Positions 6,901 to 15,053 of a stretch of DNA of 64,000 bases are shown piece after piece. Source of the DNA: an uncultured Oceanospirillaceae bacterium (GTDB lineage Bacteria > Pseudomonadota > Gammaproteobacteria > Pseudomonadales > Balneatricaceae); assembly GCA_937136055.1 (NCBI GenBank), contig CAKZOD010000075.1, positions 39,517 through 103,516 on the forward strand, in the 5' to 3' direction. A program made the position numbers and the translations under genes. The first letter of the stretch is position 1, and every line of letters begins with the position of its first letter. The notes beneath the pieces are model-generated. The model saw nothing but the letters and a program-made list of their open reading frames with translations. It had not been told where the DNA came from and ran no database searches.

Positions 6901-8199
6901 CTAGATACCAGGCATAGGCTGGCCATTGAGCAATGCCTTTGCATCTTTTACCGTCACTTCTAGCTTATAACTATCTCCTGCATCAACAAGCACACCAAAC
7001 CCAGTCAGCATGCGAATTTGAGCTGGATTATAGTTTGGCATAGCTTCTAAGAACTTCTTAGGTACGCTGAGAGCAGCCTCTAAATCCATTCGATCAATAG
7101 GGTTCTTAGTTGAAGCTGTAGCACTCACTTTCGACAATTCAAGCTTTGCATCTGCCAATAAAGTTTCTCCATCGACAGAAACCGACAGACGCTTCAAATC
7201 AGCATTCACGCCTTGATCCGCAATTAAACTCAATTGAGACACGATCTGATCTGAGTGCTGAAGTGCATCACCCGTTTGCATCTGTAGTTGCTGTAATTTC
7301 TCAACAAACAAAACAACCGAAGCCAAATCAAGATCGAGCAGCAACTGCAGCTGAGGCTGCTCTAGCTTCACTTTATTGCGCTTATCATCGATTTCTAAAA
7401 AAGCCGCTTGATAATCAACATCTAATACTACTCTTTCACCTTCTATATGCTGCTTCAGGCTCATGACCATTGACTTGAGAAGCAACTGAGCATTTTCTGC
7501 TGTGAACTTAACACTATCAACAGCAAACTCGCCAAAAGAACGCTGAGTGACGAGTGCAGTTAACACATCCCCTGTTTCAACCTGCGCCGACTCTTTAAGT
7601 GTAATTTCCCCAATATCAACCTTAGCTTCGCCAGACTCAATCGTGCTAGGAGCCACCTTCCATTCCAGATCAATAGCACCTTGCGTGAGCTTATATTCAC
7701 CCTTACTCGCACCTACTTGAGCCAGCTTATCATCTTCACCGAAACGCAACGCATCCAGCTCGATATCGCCACTTACGCTGACTTGGCCTTCACCAAAATC
7801 ATATTGATAATCACTGCTGACGATTAGTGGGGCTTTTTGTGAATTCACCTGAATAGATTTTAGCTTCTGTAACAGCTGAGTATCAGATAATGTCAGCACA
7901 CTTCGACTTGATAAAAATGAGTGAGTGTAGGCGATATCAAAATCGATAGTGTTGGTACCCGCCCAATCCGTTACCGACTTAGACAAATCAAGAAACTCAA
8001 TACTAAGCGTATTTTGAGAACCCCAAAGACTCTCACTTACCGTTGAGCTAACATTAGCAACACCTTGGTAATTTTCTGTCACTGCAGCTACATAACGCTC
8101 AAACTCCGTACTTACTAGCTTACCTGTAAATACTGTCCCACCTGCAAATCCAGCAGCACCAACAACCACAACACAGCCAGCCCAAAAAGCCTTTTTCAT
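6901..8199 (-). CDS. DUF945 family protein (YdgA-like)
   Basis: A 432-residue protein anchored by one N-terminal hydrophobic segment (FWAGCVVVVGAAGFAGGTVF, residues 5-24), with the rest predicted in the periplasm. It has the DUF945 features: after the anchor, the block FERYVAAVTENYQGVANV; strand-rich repeats through the middle; and a C-terminal region with FGVLVDAGDSYKLEVTVKDA and a short Gly-Gln-Pro ending. DUF945 proteins such as E. coli YdgA are inner-membrane-anchored and of unclear function, with long beta-strand folds reminiscent of AsmA-like lipid-transfer proteins. The start has AAGGA nine bases upstream. No operon partner is evident. Confidence 0.8.
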   Translation of the reverse strand: MKKAFWAGCVVVVGAAGFAGGTVFTGKLVSTEFERYVAAVTENYQGVANVSSTVSESLWGSQNTLSIEFLDLSKSVTDWAGTNTIDFDIAYTHSFLSSRSVLTLSDTQLLQKLKSIQVNSQKAPLIVSSDYQYDFGEGQVSVSGDIELDALRFGEDDKLAQVGASKGEYKLTQGAIDLEWKVAPSTIESGEAKVDIGEITLKESAQVETGDVLTALVTQRSFGEFAVDSVKFTAENAQLLLKSMVMSLKQHIEGERVVLDVDYQAAFLEIDDKRNKVKLEQPQLQLLLDLDLASVVLFVEKLQQLQMQTGDALQHSDQIVSQLSLIADQGVNADLKRLSVSVDGETLLADAKLELSKVSATASTKNPIDRMDLEAALSVPKKFLEAMPNYNPAQIRMLTGFGVLVDAGDSYKLEVTVKDAKALLNGQPMPGI

Positions 8200-8364
8200 A
8201 CAAAAAAATCCTTACCTCATTTTAGAATATGCCAATACTAACACTTGCCTTTGAAAATTAATCTACAGCAACCACAAATTTCAGTACCAGAGCAGTCAAC
8301 CTTTAACAAAAGGCAGCTAAGCTGTATTATGCTCGCAGTTCTTATTTGCTCAAACGGATTACTA

Positions 8365-8763
8365 ATGTCAGATACTCGCCACCCAGATCTCGAAATTTAC
8401 ATAAAAAACCGCACAGAAAGTGAAATTATGACTTGGTTAGAAAACTGCTGCGATGATCTCGTGAGCATCAGCCAGTCTAACAATGGACGTGAATTAGAAG
8501 CCTATTTTACAGACGCTAGAGTCCGCTGCTCGTTACAACTAAAAGTTTCTGGCAAGATGTGGAGCAGCCTTTGGTTCAAAACCAACCAAACCCCCTGGGA
8601 TACTGATTTAGATTGCGCAATGCAAGCTGCGTCTGAAATGGACACCCAGATCCGCTGCATAAAAGCAGGATGGTCAGATACCGACGAAGATGCCGAAAAC
8701 GACGATGACCAATGGTGGAGAATAGAAAACGGCGAGAAAGCTTTAATAAGCTGGAAAGGCTAG
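8365..8763 (+). CDS. Conserved hypothetical protein, 132 residues
   Basis: A small soluble acidic protein. The N-terminal block RHPDLEIYIKN, followed by MTWLENCCDDL, is the kind of opening found in a small uncharacterised family in Pseudomonas and relatives, which is why I chose the ATG at 8365 over an earlier in-frame start at 8245. It has four cysteines in the first 80 residues and an Asp/Glu-rich patch before the terminal WWRIENGEKALISWKG. No catalytic motif or signal peptide is visible. It diverges from the DUF945 gene and is followed by a strong terminator. Function is unknown. Confidence 0.7.
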   Translation: MSDTRHPDLEIYIKNRTESEIMTWLENCCDDLVSISQSNNGRELEAYFTDARVRCSLQLKVSGKMWSSLWFKTNQTPWDTDLDCAMQAASEMDTQIRCIKAGWSDTDEDAENDDDQWWRIENGEKALISWKG

Positions 8764-8789
8764 ATAAAACAAAAAGGAAAGGTATTAGA

Positions 8790-8827
8790 AAAGCTGCGCA
8801 AAAACATCATAAAGCGCAGCTTTATTT
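8790..8827 (+). terminator. Intrinsic terminator
   Basis: AAAGCTGCGC (8790-8799) pairs perfectly with GCGCAGCTTT (8814-8823) around a 14-base loop, followed by ATTT. It lies 27 bases after the conserved hypothetical gene. Confidence 0.75.
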
Positions 8828-8888
8828 GCAGTATTTGTATAAAAACACACACCCAAGCAACAAATTGATACCCGATACACCCACCGTA

Positions 8889-9320
8889 TTAAGCAGCGAT
8901 ATTCACTGAGCCGCGGGCGATATTAATGTGATCCAACATTAGCTTACCCGATGACATCAAAGCAACCTTCTCAAACTCATCAGCACGCGCCTGCTGAGTT
9001 CTAGGCTTTTCAGCGACAGTTTCAATAAATGAATTCACAAACGCAAAGTCACCAAAACGCAACTGATGAATCGAGTCATTTAAGCGCTGCACTAATACAG
9101 GCTTGTTAACTTCTACTTCGGTAGGGTAAATAGACTGCTGCTGAGCTTGAACATCACTCTCAACAGGCTGAGGTACTTGAAAGTTATTACCTAGATCTTG
9201 GTTAGCGGTAATTAATGATAACAACATTGCAAACTGAGCACCATTTGCACCCTGGATTGCACTTGGCAAACTAGCGGTGTAGGTTTCAATTCGCTCTAGC
9301 TGTATTTGATCTGCTTGCAT
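8889..9320 (-). CDS. Hypothetical protein, possibly of the VC2046/SO_2500 type
   Basis: A 143-residue soluble protein. The ATG at 9320 has GAAG six bases upstream and is preferred to a GTG two codons earlier. The sequence opens with QLERIETYTASLPSAIQ, then GAQFAMLLSLIT, a Gln/Pro/Glu-rich linker, and a C-terminal helical part with LNDSIHQLRFGDFAFVNSF. The GAQFAMLLSLIT block recalls small gammaproteobacterial proteins of the VC2046/SO_2500 family, but I am not certain. It is expressed divergently from greB. No function can be assigned. Confidence 0.6.
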   Translation of the reverse strand: MQADQIQLERIETYTASLPSAIQGANGAQFAMLLSLITANQDLGNNFQVPQPVESDVQAQQQSIYPTEVEVNKPVLVQRLNDSIHQLRFGDFAFVNSFIETVAEKPRTQQARADEFEKVALMSSGKLMLDHINIARGSVNIAA

Positions 9321-9561
9321 TATCACTTCGCTAAAAATATAAATTACGTTTACATTGCTGAAAGCATTATCAGCAAATAGGTTAGCGGCAAGTTAAGCAT
9401 TTACTTTACTGTTTATTTTATTTTTATTTCTGACACAGAACATGCCATCTGTTTTTACAATTAAACAGGTCGACTGCCGCATTTTTCTATTGCTACCATT
9501 ATACTATCCGCCTAATACTATGCGCTTAAACAGATGTTTACACACCTTCAAGGAGAAAAAC

Positions 9562-10071
9562 ATGGGAAGATGGCGAGCCCCACAACCTAAGAGCTCAAAA
9601 TACATAACCCAATCCGGCTTTGATAAACTCAATGCAGAATTGCGCCACCTTTGGAAAGAAAAGCGTCCTCAAGTAACACTTGCTGTTCGAGAAGCCGCAG
9701 CACAAGGCGATCGCTCTGATAACGCTGAATATACCGAAGGTAAACGCCTACTGCGGGAAATTGATCGCAGAGTAAGGTTTTTAGCCAATAGACTAGAAGA
9801 CATCACTGTCGTTAACAACATCCCCCAGAATACTCAAATCGTCCTATTTGGCGCATGGGTAGCGTTAATCGATGAAGATGATAAGGATTTAAAAGTACGT
9901 ATTGTAGGACCCGATGAAATCGATGCTAAAAACAACTACATCAGTATGGACTCGCCATTAGCGAAAGCGCTTTTCAAGAAATCTGTAGGCGATGAAATCT
10001 CTTTAACAAAACCTGATAACAGCGTGATGTACTATGAGATACTGGAGATTAAATACGAGAAGTACTCATAG
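9562..10071 (+). CDS. greB: Transcription elongation factor GreB
   Basis: GreB enters the secondary channel of backtracked RNA polymerase and stimulates cleavage of the 3' RNA end. The 169-residue protein begins MGRWRAPQPKSSKYIT, has the coiled-coil finger with the catalytic acidic tip (AAAQGDRSDNAEY; the Asp and Glu pair that holds Mg2+), and ends in the FKBP-like C-terminal domain (SPLAKALFKKSVGDEI). The WRAP-like start and the basic patch mark it as GreB rather than GreA. I chose the ATG at 9562 because of its perfect AAGGAG binding site; the open frame extends 40 codons further upstream without family support. Confidence 0.95.
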   Translation: MGRWRAPQPKSSKYITQSGFDKLNAELRHLWKEKRPQVTLAVREAAAQGDRSDNAEYTEGKRLLREIDRRVRFLANRLEDITVVNNIPQNTQIVLFGAWVALIDEDDKDLKVRIVGPDEIDAKNNYISMDSPLAKALFKKSVGDEISLTKPDNSVMYYEILEIKYEKYS

Positions 10072-10120
10072 AAGTGGGAGTCTATTAAGAAATTATCTGG
10101 GATTTGATACCACTAAGAAG

Positions 10121-10196
10121 TGGTGGGTCGTGTAGGATTCGAACCTACGACCAATTGGTTAAAAGCCAACTGCTCTACCAACTGAGCTAACGACCC
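10121..10196 (-). tRNA. tRNA-Lys(UUU), copy 3 in transcription order
   Basis: A 76-base cloverleaf read on the minus strand, starting GGGTCGTTAGCTCAG, with anticodon TTT, T arm GGTTCGAATCC and encoded CCA. It is the last gene of the second Ser-Asn-Lys unit. A short inverted repeat (ACCACT/AGTGGT, 10109-10124) just past the CCA may assist 3' end formation. Confidence 0.97.
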
Positions 10197-10206
10197 ATTT
10201 CAGATT

Positions 10207-10282
10207 TGGCTCCTCGAGTAGGACTTGAACCTACGACCAATAGATTAACAGTCTACTGCTCTACCAACTGAGCTATCGAGGA
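10207..10282 (-). tRNA. tRNA-Asn(GUU), copy 2
   Basis: A 76-base tRNA starting TCCTCGATAGCTCAG with anticodon GTT in the loop CTGTTAA, T arm GGTTCAAGTCC and encoded CCA. It lies 10 bases upstream of the Lys gene in the same transcript. Confidence 0.97.
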
Positions 10283-10322
10283 ACTCTGTATCTTCTAAAC
10301 ATTTACCCGTTGATAAGGTAAA

Positions 10323-10410
10323 TGGCGGAGGGGCAGGGATTCGAACCCTGGGAGCCTCTCGACTCGCTGGTTTTCAAGACCAGTGCTTTCGGCCACTCAG
10401 CCACCCCTCC
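10323..10410 (-). tRNA. tRNA-Ser(UGA), copy 2
   Basis: An 88-base class II tRNA with a long variable arm, starting GGAGGGGTGGCTGAG, with anticodon TGA in CTTGAAA and encoded CCA. A hairpin (CATTTACC/GGTAAATG, 10300-10324) in the spacer to tRNA-Asn overlaps the CCA end and probably guides processing. Confidence 0.97.
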
Positions 10411-10424
10411 GAAGATGGACGCAC

Positions 10425-10452
10425 ATTTTAGCTAATTTAAGATCTGTGTCAA
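10425..10452 (-). promoter_or_regulatory. tRNA operon promoter, second unit
   Basis: Read on the minus strand: TTGACA (10447-10452, perfect -35), a 16-bp spacer and TAAAAT (10425-10430, five of six), followed by the discriminator GTGCGTCC before tRNA-Ser. The GC-rich discriminator is typical of promoters under stringent control. It gives the second unit its own transcription start. Confidence 0.75.
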
Positions 10453-10517
10453 CCCCTAATCTCATTCAATTAAAAATTAAATAAAATTAACAAGTTAAAT
10501 CAAAAATTAGCAGGCAG

Positions 10518-10593
10518 TGGTGGGTCGTGTAGGATTCGAACCTACGACCAATTGGTTAAAAGCCAACTGCTCTACCAACTGAGCTAACGACCC
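10518..10593 (-). tRNA. tRNA-Lys(UUU), extra copy between the units
   Basis: A 76-base tRNA-Lys identical in sequence to the other two copies, with anticodon TTT and encoded CCA. It is not part of the 290-bp duplicated unit and has different flanks. It is probably the last gene of the first transcript, which begins at tRNA-Ser 10919. Confidence 0.97.
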
Positions 10594-10629
10594 TCGCCTG
10601 ATCTTACTTTACTCTCACGAATCTGAAAT

Positions 10630-10705
10630 TGGTGGGTCGTGTAGGATTCGAACCTACGACCAATTGGTTAAAAGCCAACTGCTCTACCAACTGAGCTAAC
10701 GACCC
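10630..10705 (-). tRNA. tRNA-Lys(UUU), copy 1
   Basis: A 76-base tRNA-Lys with anticodon TTT and encoded CCA, third gene of the first Ser-Asn-Lys unit. It is followed after 36 bases by the extra tRNA-Lys. Confidence 0.97.
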
Positions 10706-10715
10706 ATTTCAGATT

Positions 10716-10791
10716 TGGCTCCTCGAGTAGGACTTGAACCTACGACCAATAGATTAACAGTCTACTGCTCTACCAACTGAGCTATCGAGGA
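10716..10791 (-). tRNA. tRNA-Asn(GUU), copy 1
   Basis: A 76-base tRNA-Asn identical to the copy at 10207, with anticodon GTT and encoded CCA, ten bases upstream of tRNA-Lys. Confidence 0.97.
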
Positions 10792-10831
10792 ACTCTGTAT
10801 CTTCTAAACATTTACCCGTTGATAAGGTAAA

Positions 10832-10919
10832 TGGCGGAGGGGCAGGGATTCGAACCCTGGGAGCCTCTCGACTCGCTGGTTTTCAAGACCAGTGCTTTCG
10901 GCCACTCAGCCACCCCTCC
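10832..10919 (-). tRNA. tRNA-Ser(UGA), copy 1
   Basis: An 88-base class II tRNA identical to the copy at 10323, with anticodon TGA and a long variable arm. It is the first gene of the cluster in the direction of transcription. Confidence 0.97.
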
Positions 10920-10934
10920 AGAAGATGGGCGCAG

Positions 10935-10962
10935 AGTTTATCGATTTGTCAGAAAGAGTCAA
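10935..10962 (-). promoter_or_regulatory. tRNA operon promoter, first unit
   Basis: Read on the minus strand: TTGACT (10957-10962, five of six), a 16-bp spacer and TAAACT (10935-10940, four of six), with the GC-rich discriminator CTGCGCCC before tRNA-Ser. The geometry matches the promoter of the second unit, although the sequences are otherwise different. Confidence 0.65.
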
Positions 10963-11187
10963 CACTATATTTAATAAATATTACTATTTTTTAATTTCTA
11001 CTGCTTTTTGCCTAATATTTAGACAAGACTGAATGTTTTATGCACTAATATCACAATTTATAAGAATCAATCACATAGCCAACAATAATTTATCCATATC
11101 AAGCGCTTGCTTATAATCAGGCTCAGGTATATTTTGAAGTGCTAATGTAAGATACCAGCTACCGAACACACTAGAGGTTGTCACTAA

Positions 11188-11595
11188 ATGTTCATTGCTC
11201 ACGGAGAGTTTCGGATAGAAAAGAAAGAGCAAGTCGTTTTTATTGAATCAAAAGGCCCCTTTAATCAAGAAGCAGTTGAACTCTATACATTACAAATGGA
11301 AGAAATAATGGAAAGCTTTGATAGCCCCTGGGGGCAAATCATTACTTTTCACCAAAATAGCTTATTCACACCTCAAGCAGAACAAAGCATGAAACAAGCG
11401 CTATATTATCGCAAAGAAAAAGGTTTGACCGCTTCCGCTGTTATTATTCGTGATGATCAAGCGCGTTTTGTTATTCAACACCAATTTAGCAGAGTCTATA
11501 ATGATGTTGGTATCGATTATGTTTATATCGATAATATTGATGAAGCAATATGCTGGATGGAAGAAAGGCTTAGCCAGCCATGTACTCCCAGCTAG
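11188..11595 (+). CDS. STAS/SpoIIAA-like hypothetical protein
   Basis: A 135-residue soluble protein. Its strand-helix pattern (GEFRIEKKEQVVFIESKGPF, the helix EAVELYTLQMEEIM, the strand WGQIITF, then YYRKEKGLTASAVIIR and a final DEAICWMEERL helix) resembles the small SpoIIAA-like/STAS single-domain proteins that serve as regulatory or lipid-binding modules. No phosphorylatable serine motif stands out. A possible AGAGG binding site lies 10-11 bases before the ATG. It stands alone behind the tRNA cluster. The fold is inferred by eye and the role is unknown. Confidence 0.6.
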   Translation: MFIAHGEFRIEKKEQVVFIESKGPFNQEAVELYTLQMEEIMESFDSPWGQIITFHQNSLFTPQAEQSMKQALYYRKEKGLTASAVIIRDDQARFVIQHQFSRVYNDVGIDYVYIDNIDEAICWMEERLSQPCTPS

Positions 11596-11834
11596 CCTTT
11601 TACCTCAATTGATACTTGCATAATATACCGCTCAACCAACACCCCACCCTTGCTTTGATGCCAACACACTTTCTCTTTTAATTGATCCTTTTTCGTACTC
11701 CTTACTTTTTATTGCTCTTTACATTTATTCACCACTTTTGTTATCTACAGGATCAACTCAATATTATTTGACTTTTGTTTGTTTATAGACAAAAATCCAG
11801 AAAAATTTCATTCATCGAATTAAATATAGATTTT

Positions 11835-12926
11835 ATGACTAAAAGAGAGCAACAAATCATTGATGCTATCAATGAAAATCCATTGATTTCACAGCACCAA
11901 CTGGCAGATCAATTAAATATAAGCCGTTCCGCCGTTGCCAGCCATATCACCAACTTAACTGCTAAAGGTGTTATTGAAGGGCGCGGTTATGTAATTGCCC
12001 CTGAAAAGTTCTGTGTTGCTATTGGTGGCGCCAACATGGATATCCTAGGAACGCCCACGCAGTCTATCTCAGCAATGAGCTCTAACCCTGGTGTTGTTTC
12101 TACTAGTGCTGGCGGTGTTGCACGCAATATCGCTGAAAATATCGCAAGGCTTGGTAACAAGTGTTATTTGATAGCACCTGTTGGCGATGATAACTACGGG
12201 CGCCAACTTATAGAGCAAAGTCATAGTGCAGGCATCGATACATCACAAATACTGACGATTGATGGTCAGTCTACGTCTAGCTACCTATCTATTGTTGATG
12301 ATAACGGTGAAATGCAATTAGCAATCGCCGATATGAATATATTAAATCACATGCTACCTGCCCTACTTAAACGCCAGATGCCTTTATTGAAGCGTGCACA
12401 AACGATAGTGCTGGATACAAATATCGATGAGAAGCTACTGAGCTATCTGTTTGATAACCTGCCACAAGCGAGATTTTTTGTTGATACTGTATCAATCGCT
12501 AAAGCCTCTAAAATATTGCCCTACCTCGCTAAGGTACACTGCCTAAAACCAAACTTGCTTGAAGCTCAAGCTCTCTCAGGTATGCAGATTGACGATTATT
12601 CGCAGCTACCCAAACTAGCTCAATGGTTTCATCAGCAAGGCGTCAAGCAGCTTTATATTAGCTTAGGAGAGGATGGTTTATTCTTTTCGGATCAAAACCA
12701 AAGCAAACAAGTACAAATGCCTGCAAAAGCAGTATCCAACAGCAATGGCGCAGGTGATGCCTTAAGTGCAGCCTTAGTTCATTGCCAGCTATCAAACTTA
12801 CCTATTGAAGAGAGCGCTTATTTTGCTTTAGCCGCAGCTAACTGCGCTATCACCAGTACTCAAACGATCAACCCAGATTTTTCACTTACCAGTATTAACA
12901 AAATTTTAGAGGAAGCCCAATGCTAA
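11835..12926 (+). CDS. psuK: Pseudouridine kinase with N-terminal HTH (PsuK/YeiC family)
   Basis: PsuK phosphorylates pseudouridine to pseudouridine 5'-phosphate so that PsuG can split it. The 363-residue protein has a winged-helix N-terminus (about residues 1-55: KREQQIIDAI, LADQLNISRSAVASHI, GVIEGRGYVI) and then a PfkB-type sugar kinase: VAIGGANMDILG at the first strand, the signature GGVARNIAENIARLG, and the C-terminal NGAGDALSAA with the catalytic aspartate. The ATG at 11835 lacks a clear binding site, but it fits the HTH start. It overlaps psuG by 7 bases (ATGCTAA), so the two are translationally coupled. This context makes the substrate fairly secure. Confidence 0.88.
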   Translation: MTKREQQIIDAINENPLISQHQLADQLNISRSAVASHITNLTAKGVIEGRGYVIAPEKFCVAIGGANMDILGTPTQSISAMSSNPGVVSTSAGGVARNIAENIARLGNKCYLIAPVGDDNYGRQLIEQSHSAGIDTSQILTIDGQSTSSYLSIVDDNGEMQLAIADMNILNHMLPALLKRQMPLLKRAQTIVLDTNIDEKLLSYLFDNLPQARFFVDTVSIAKASKILPYLAKVHCLKPNLLEAQALSGMQIDDYSQLPKLAQWFHQQGVKQLYISLGEDGLFFSDQNQSKQVQMPAKAVSNSNGAGDALSAALVHCQLSNLPIEESAYFALAAANCAITSTQTINPDFSLTSINKILEEAQC

Positions 12927-13843
12927 CGCTTGAACAACATTTAGAAGTCAGCGCCGAAGTAGCCAATGCTATTGCCACAGGACAGCCTGTAGTCGCCTTA
13001 GAATCAACGATTATCTCTCACGGCATGCCTTACCCTAAAAACGTAGAAACAGCCTTAAAAGTCGAGCAAATCATCAGAGACAATGGCGCGATTCCAGCGA
13101 CTATTGCCATTTTGCAGGGCAAACTGGTTGTCGGTTTGAGCTGCGAACAAATTGAATACCTAGGAAAAACCGGTAGCGATGTTATCAAAACTAGCCGTCG
13201 TGATATTCCATACATCGTTTCACAGCAAAAAGATGGCGCTACAACAGTTGCATCGACGATGATTTTGGCTGAGATGGCGGGTATTAAAGTATTCGCTACT
13301 GGCGGCATTGGTGGCGTCCATCGTGAAGCTGAAACAACCATGGATATTTCAGCAGATCTACAAGAGCTTGCCAGCACTTCAGTTGCTGTTATTTGTGCCG
13401 GTGTTAAATCAATCCTAGATATCGGTTTAACTCTTGAGTATCTAGAGACATATGGCGTTCCTGTCATGGGCTATCAAACAAAAGACATGCCGGCTTTCTA
13501 CACCCAACAAAGTGGCTTTGAGGTAGACTACCAACTCGATACCCCTGAGCAAATTGCACAGTGCTTGCACGCTAAATGGCAGCTTGCTTTAGAAGGCGGT
13601 GCTGTTATCGCCAACCCTATCCCAGAAGCTTATTCAATGGATGCTAAAGCGATTGAAAAAACCATTGAAGAAGCTTTAAAAGACATGCAAGAACAAGGCG
13701 TTAGCGGTAAACAAAGCACGCCGTTTTTACTTGCTCGTATTGCGAAAGTGACCGAGGGCAAGAGTTTGGAAGCTAATATTCAATTGGTTTACAACAACGC
13801 AGCACTGGGTGCAAAAATAGCTAAGGAGCTTTGCGCTCAATAA
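12920..13843 (+). CDS. psuG: Pseudouridine-5'-phosphate glycosidase
   Basis: PsuG cleaves the C-C glycosidic bond of pseudouridine 5'-phosphate to uracil and ribose 5-phosphate, completing pseudouridine breakdown. The 307-residue protein carries the family's landmarks: VALESTIISHGMPYP with the conserved Glu28, KTSRRD, the glycine-rich FATGGIGGVHREAETT, Asp146 in the metal-site region, and the Schiff-base Lys163 in CAGVKSILD. These positions are three lower than in the E. coli enzyme, as expected from the shorter N-terminus. It is coupled to psuK and ends at a strong terminator. No nucleoside transporter is adjacent. Confidence 0.96.
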   Translation: MLTLEQHLEVSAEVANAIATGQPVVALESTIISHGMPYPKNVETALKVEQIIRDNGAIPATIAILQGKLVVGLSCEQIEYLGKTGSDVIKTSRRDIPYIVSQQKDGATTVASTMILAEMAGIKVFATGGIGGVHREAETTMDISADLQELASTSVAVICAGVKSILDIGLTLEYLETYGVPVMGYQTKDMPAFYTQQSGFEVDYQLDTPEQIAQCLHAKWQLALEGGAVIANPIPEAYSMDAKAIEKTIEEALKDMQEQGVSGKQSTPFLLARIAKVTEGKSLEANIQLVYNNAALGAKIAKELCAQ

Positions 13844-13853
13844 CCAATGATAC

Positions 13854-13882
13854 AGCGCCCTTACAAAAAGGGCGCTTTGCTT
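13854..13882 (+). terminator. Intrinsic terminator after psuG
   Basis: AGCGCCCTT (13854-13862) pairs perfectly with AAGGGCGCT (13868-13876) around a 5-base loop, followed by TTGCTT. It begins 11 bases after the psuG stop. The 170 bases from here to lipA show no gene that I trust. Confidence 0.85.
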
Positions 13883-14047
13883 CTACCTGAATCCGCGACT
13901 TCAATGAGAGAACAGAGTGGAAGATATTGGTTTTACAGTGGAATTGAAAAATCTGAGCTGCACCCAAAGGCTCAGCAGGCATTTTTCTAACCGCTGTAGA
14001 ATCAAGAGCTTGCGCTAAGTGGTGCAGTGAAGTCACTGATTCAGGTT

Positions 14048-15046
14048 CTAGCCTATTGAAACACCAGATGCTTGTAGATCAGCGTGGTATGAGGAGCGAA
14101 CGAGTGGGCCGCTTGCTACATGATCAAAACCAAGCTCTTTTGCTACACGTGCAAATTCATCAAACTCTTGCGGTGTAACATAGCGATCAACAGGTAAATG
14201 ATTTCTACTTGGCTGCATGTACTGACCTAAAGTTACCATGTTCACATCATGGGCTCTTAAGTCTTTCAATACTTGAATAATCTCTTCATTGGTTTCACCT
14301 ACCCCAACAATTATTCCCGACTTAGTGCGCACATGTGGTACAAGCTCTTTGTAGCGATGCAGCAACTCAAGCGAGCCTTCATAGCTAGAGCCTGGGTTAA
14401 CTTTCTTAAATAAGCGCTCTACTGTTTCCATATTGTGATTGAAAACATCTGGAGGGGTTTGGGTCAATATCGCGAGAGCTTTCTCAACACGTCCTCTAAA
14501 ATCAGGCACCAAAGTTTCAATTTGTAGAGTATCTGAACGCTTACGCGTCTCTATAATGCAATTGGCAATATGTTGCGCCCCACCATCACGTAGATCATCT
14601 CTATCTACAGATGTGATAACGACATACTTCAAGCCCATTTCAGTGATCGCCTCAGCAAGTTCACGAGGCTCATCTTCATTCAATGGGTTCGGCCTTCCGT
14701 GTGCAACATCACAAAACGGGCAGCGTCGAGTACAGATATCTCCCATTACCATGAATGTAGCTGTCCCTTTGCTAAAGCACTCACCTATGTTCGGGCAACT
14801 TGCCTCTTCGCAAACCGATGACAACTGATGCTCGCGCAACTTTGACTTAATACGCTTAACTTCACTATTACTGCCCAAGCGCACTCTCAGCCAAGGCGGC
14901 TTTTTAAGCATATCCTCTTTTTCAGTAGGCATAATTTTAATTGGGATACGCGCCATTTTGTCAGCACCGCGTAGCTTTACACCTTGATCTAGGCGCTTAG
15001 CCTTTGGCTTTTCTTGCTTTTTTTGAGGGTCTTCAATTTGTATCAT
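14048..15046 (-). CDS. lipA: Lipoyl synthase
   Basis: LipA is a radical-SAM enzyme that inserts two sulfur atoms into octanoyl groups on the lipoyl domains of 2-oxoacid dehydrogenases and GcvH. The 332-residue protein has both iron-sulfur motifs: the auxiliary cluster cysteines C79, C84 and C90 ([12 protein letters not shown]) and the radical-SAM cysteines C105, C109 and C112 (CTRRCPFC). The C-terminal RSSYHA, which ligates the auxiliary cluster through its serine, is intact. The basic N-terminal extension (about 40 residues) is common in the family. It follows lipB by 7 bases, so octanoyl transfer and sulfur insertion are coexpressed. Confidence 0.98.
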   Translation of the reverse strand: MIQIEDPQKKQEKPKAKRLDQGVKLRGADKMARIPIKIMPTEKEDMLKKPPWLRVRLGSNSEVKRIKSKLREHQLSSVCEEASCPNIGECFSKGTATFMVMGDICTRRCPFCDVAHGRPNPLNEDEPRELAEAITEMGLKYVVITSVDRDDLRDGGAQHIANCIIETRKRSDTLQIETLVPDFRGRVEKALAILTQTPPDVFNHNMETVERLFKKVNPGSSYEGSLELLHRYKELVPHVRTKSGIIVGVGETNEEIIQVLKDLRAHDVNMVTLGQYMQPSRNHLPVDRYVTPQEFDEFARVAKELGFDHVASGPLVRSSYHADLQASGVSIG

Positions 15047-15053
15047 AATATAC

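Larger units (their letters stand above)
10121..10410 (-). repeat. Lys-Asn-Ser tRNA repeat unit, copy 2
   Basis: This 290-bp segment is identical at every base, spacers included, to 10630-10919, as read by direct comparison. Sequence outside the unit differs apart from a short shared GAAGATG just beyond the Ser end. The unit carries three complete tRNA genes. Confidence 0.95.
10630..10919 (-). repeat. Lys-Asn-Ser tRNA repeat unit, copy 1
   Basis: This 290-bp unit matches 10121-10410 without a difference that I can find. The 509-bp offset and identical spacers indicate a recent direct duplication or ongoing gene conversion. Confidence 0.95.

Noticed and set aside
10109..10124. ACCACT/AGTGGT hairpin as a greB terminator
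   Set aside because: The stem is only six base pairs, lacks a T run on the plus strand and includes the CCA end of tRNA-Lys.
13821..14036. A 71-codon minus-strand frame between psuG and lipA
   Set aside because: It begins at a GTG without a convincing binding site, overlaps the psuG terminator and the psuG end, and matches no family I know.
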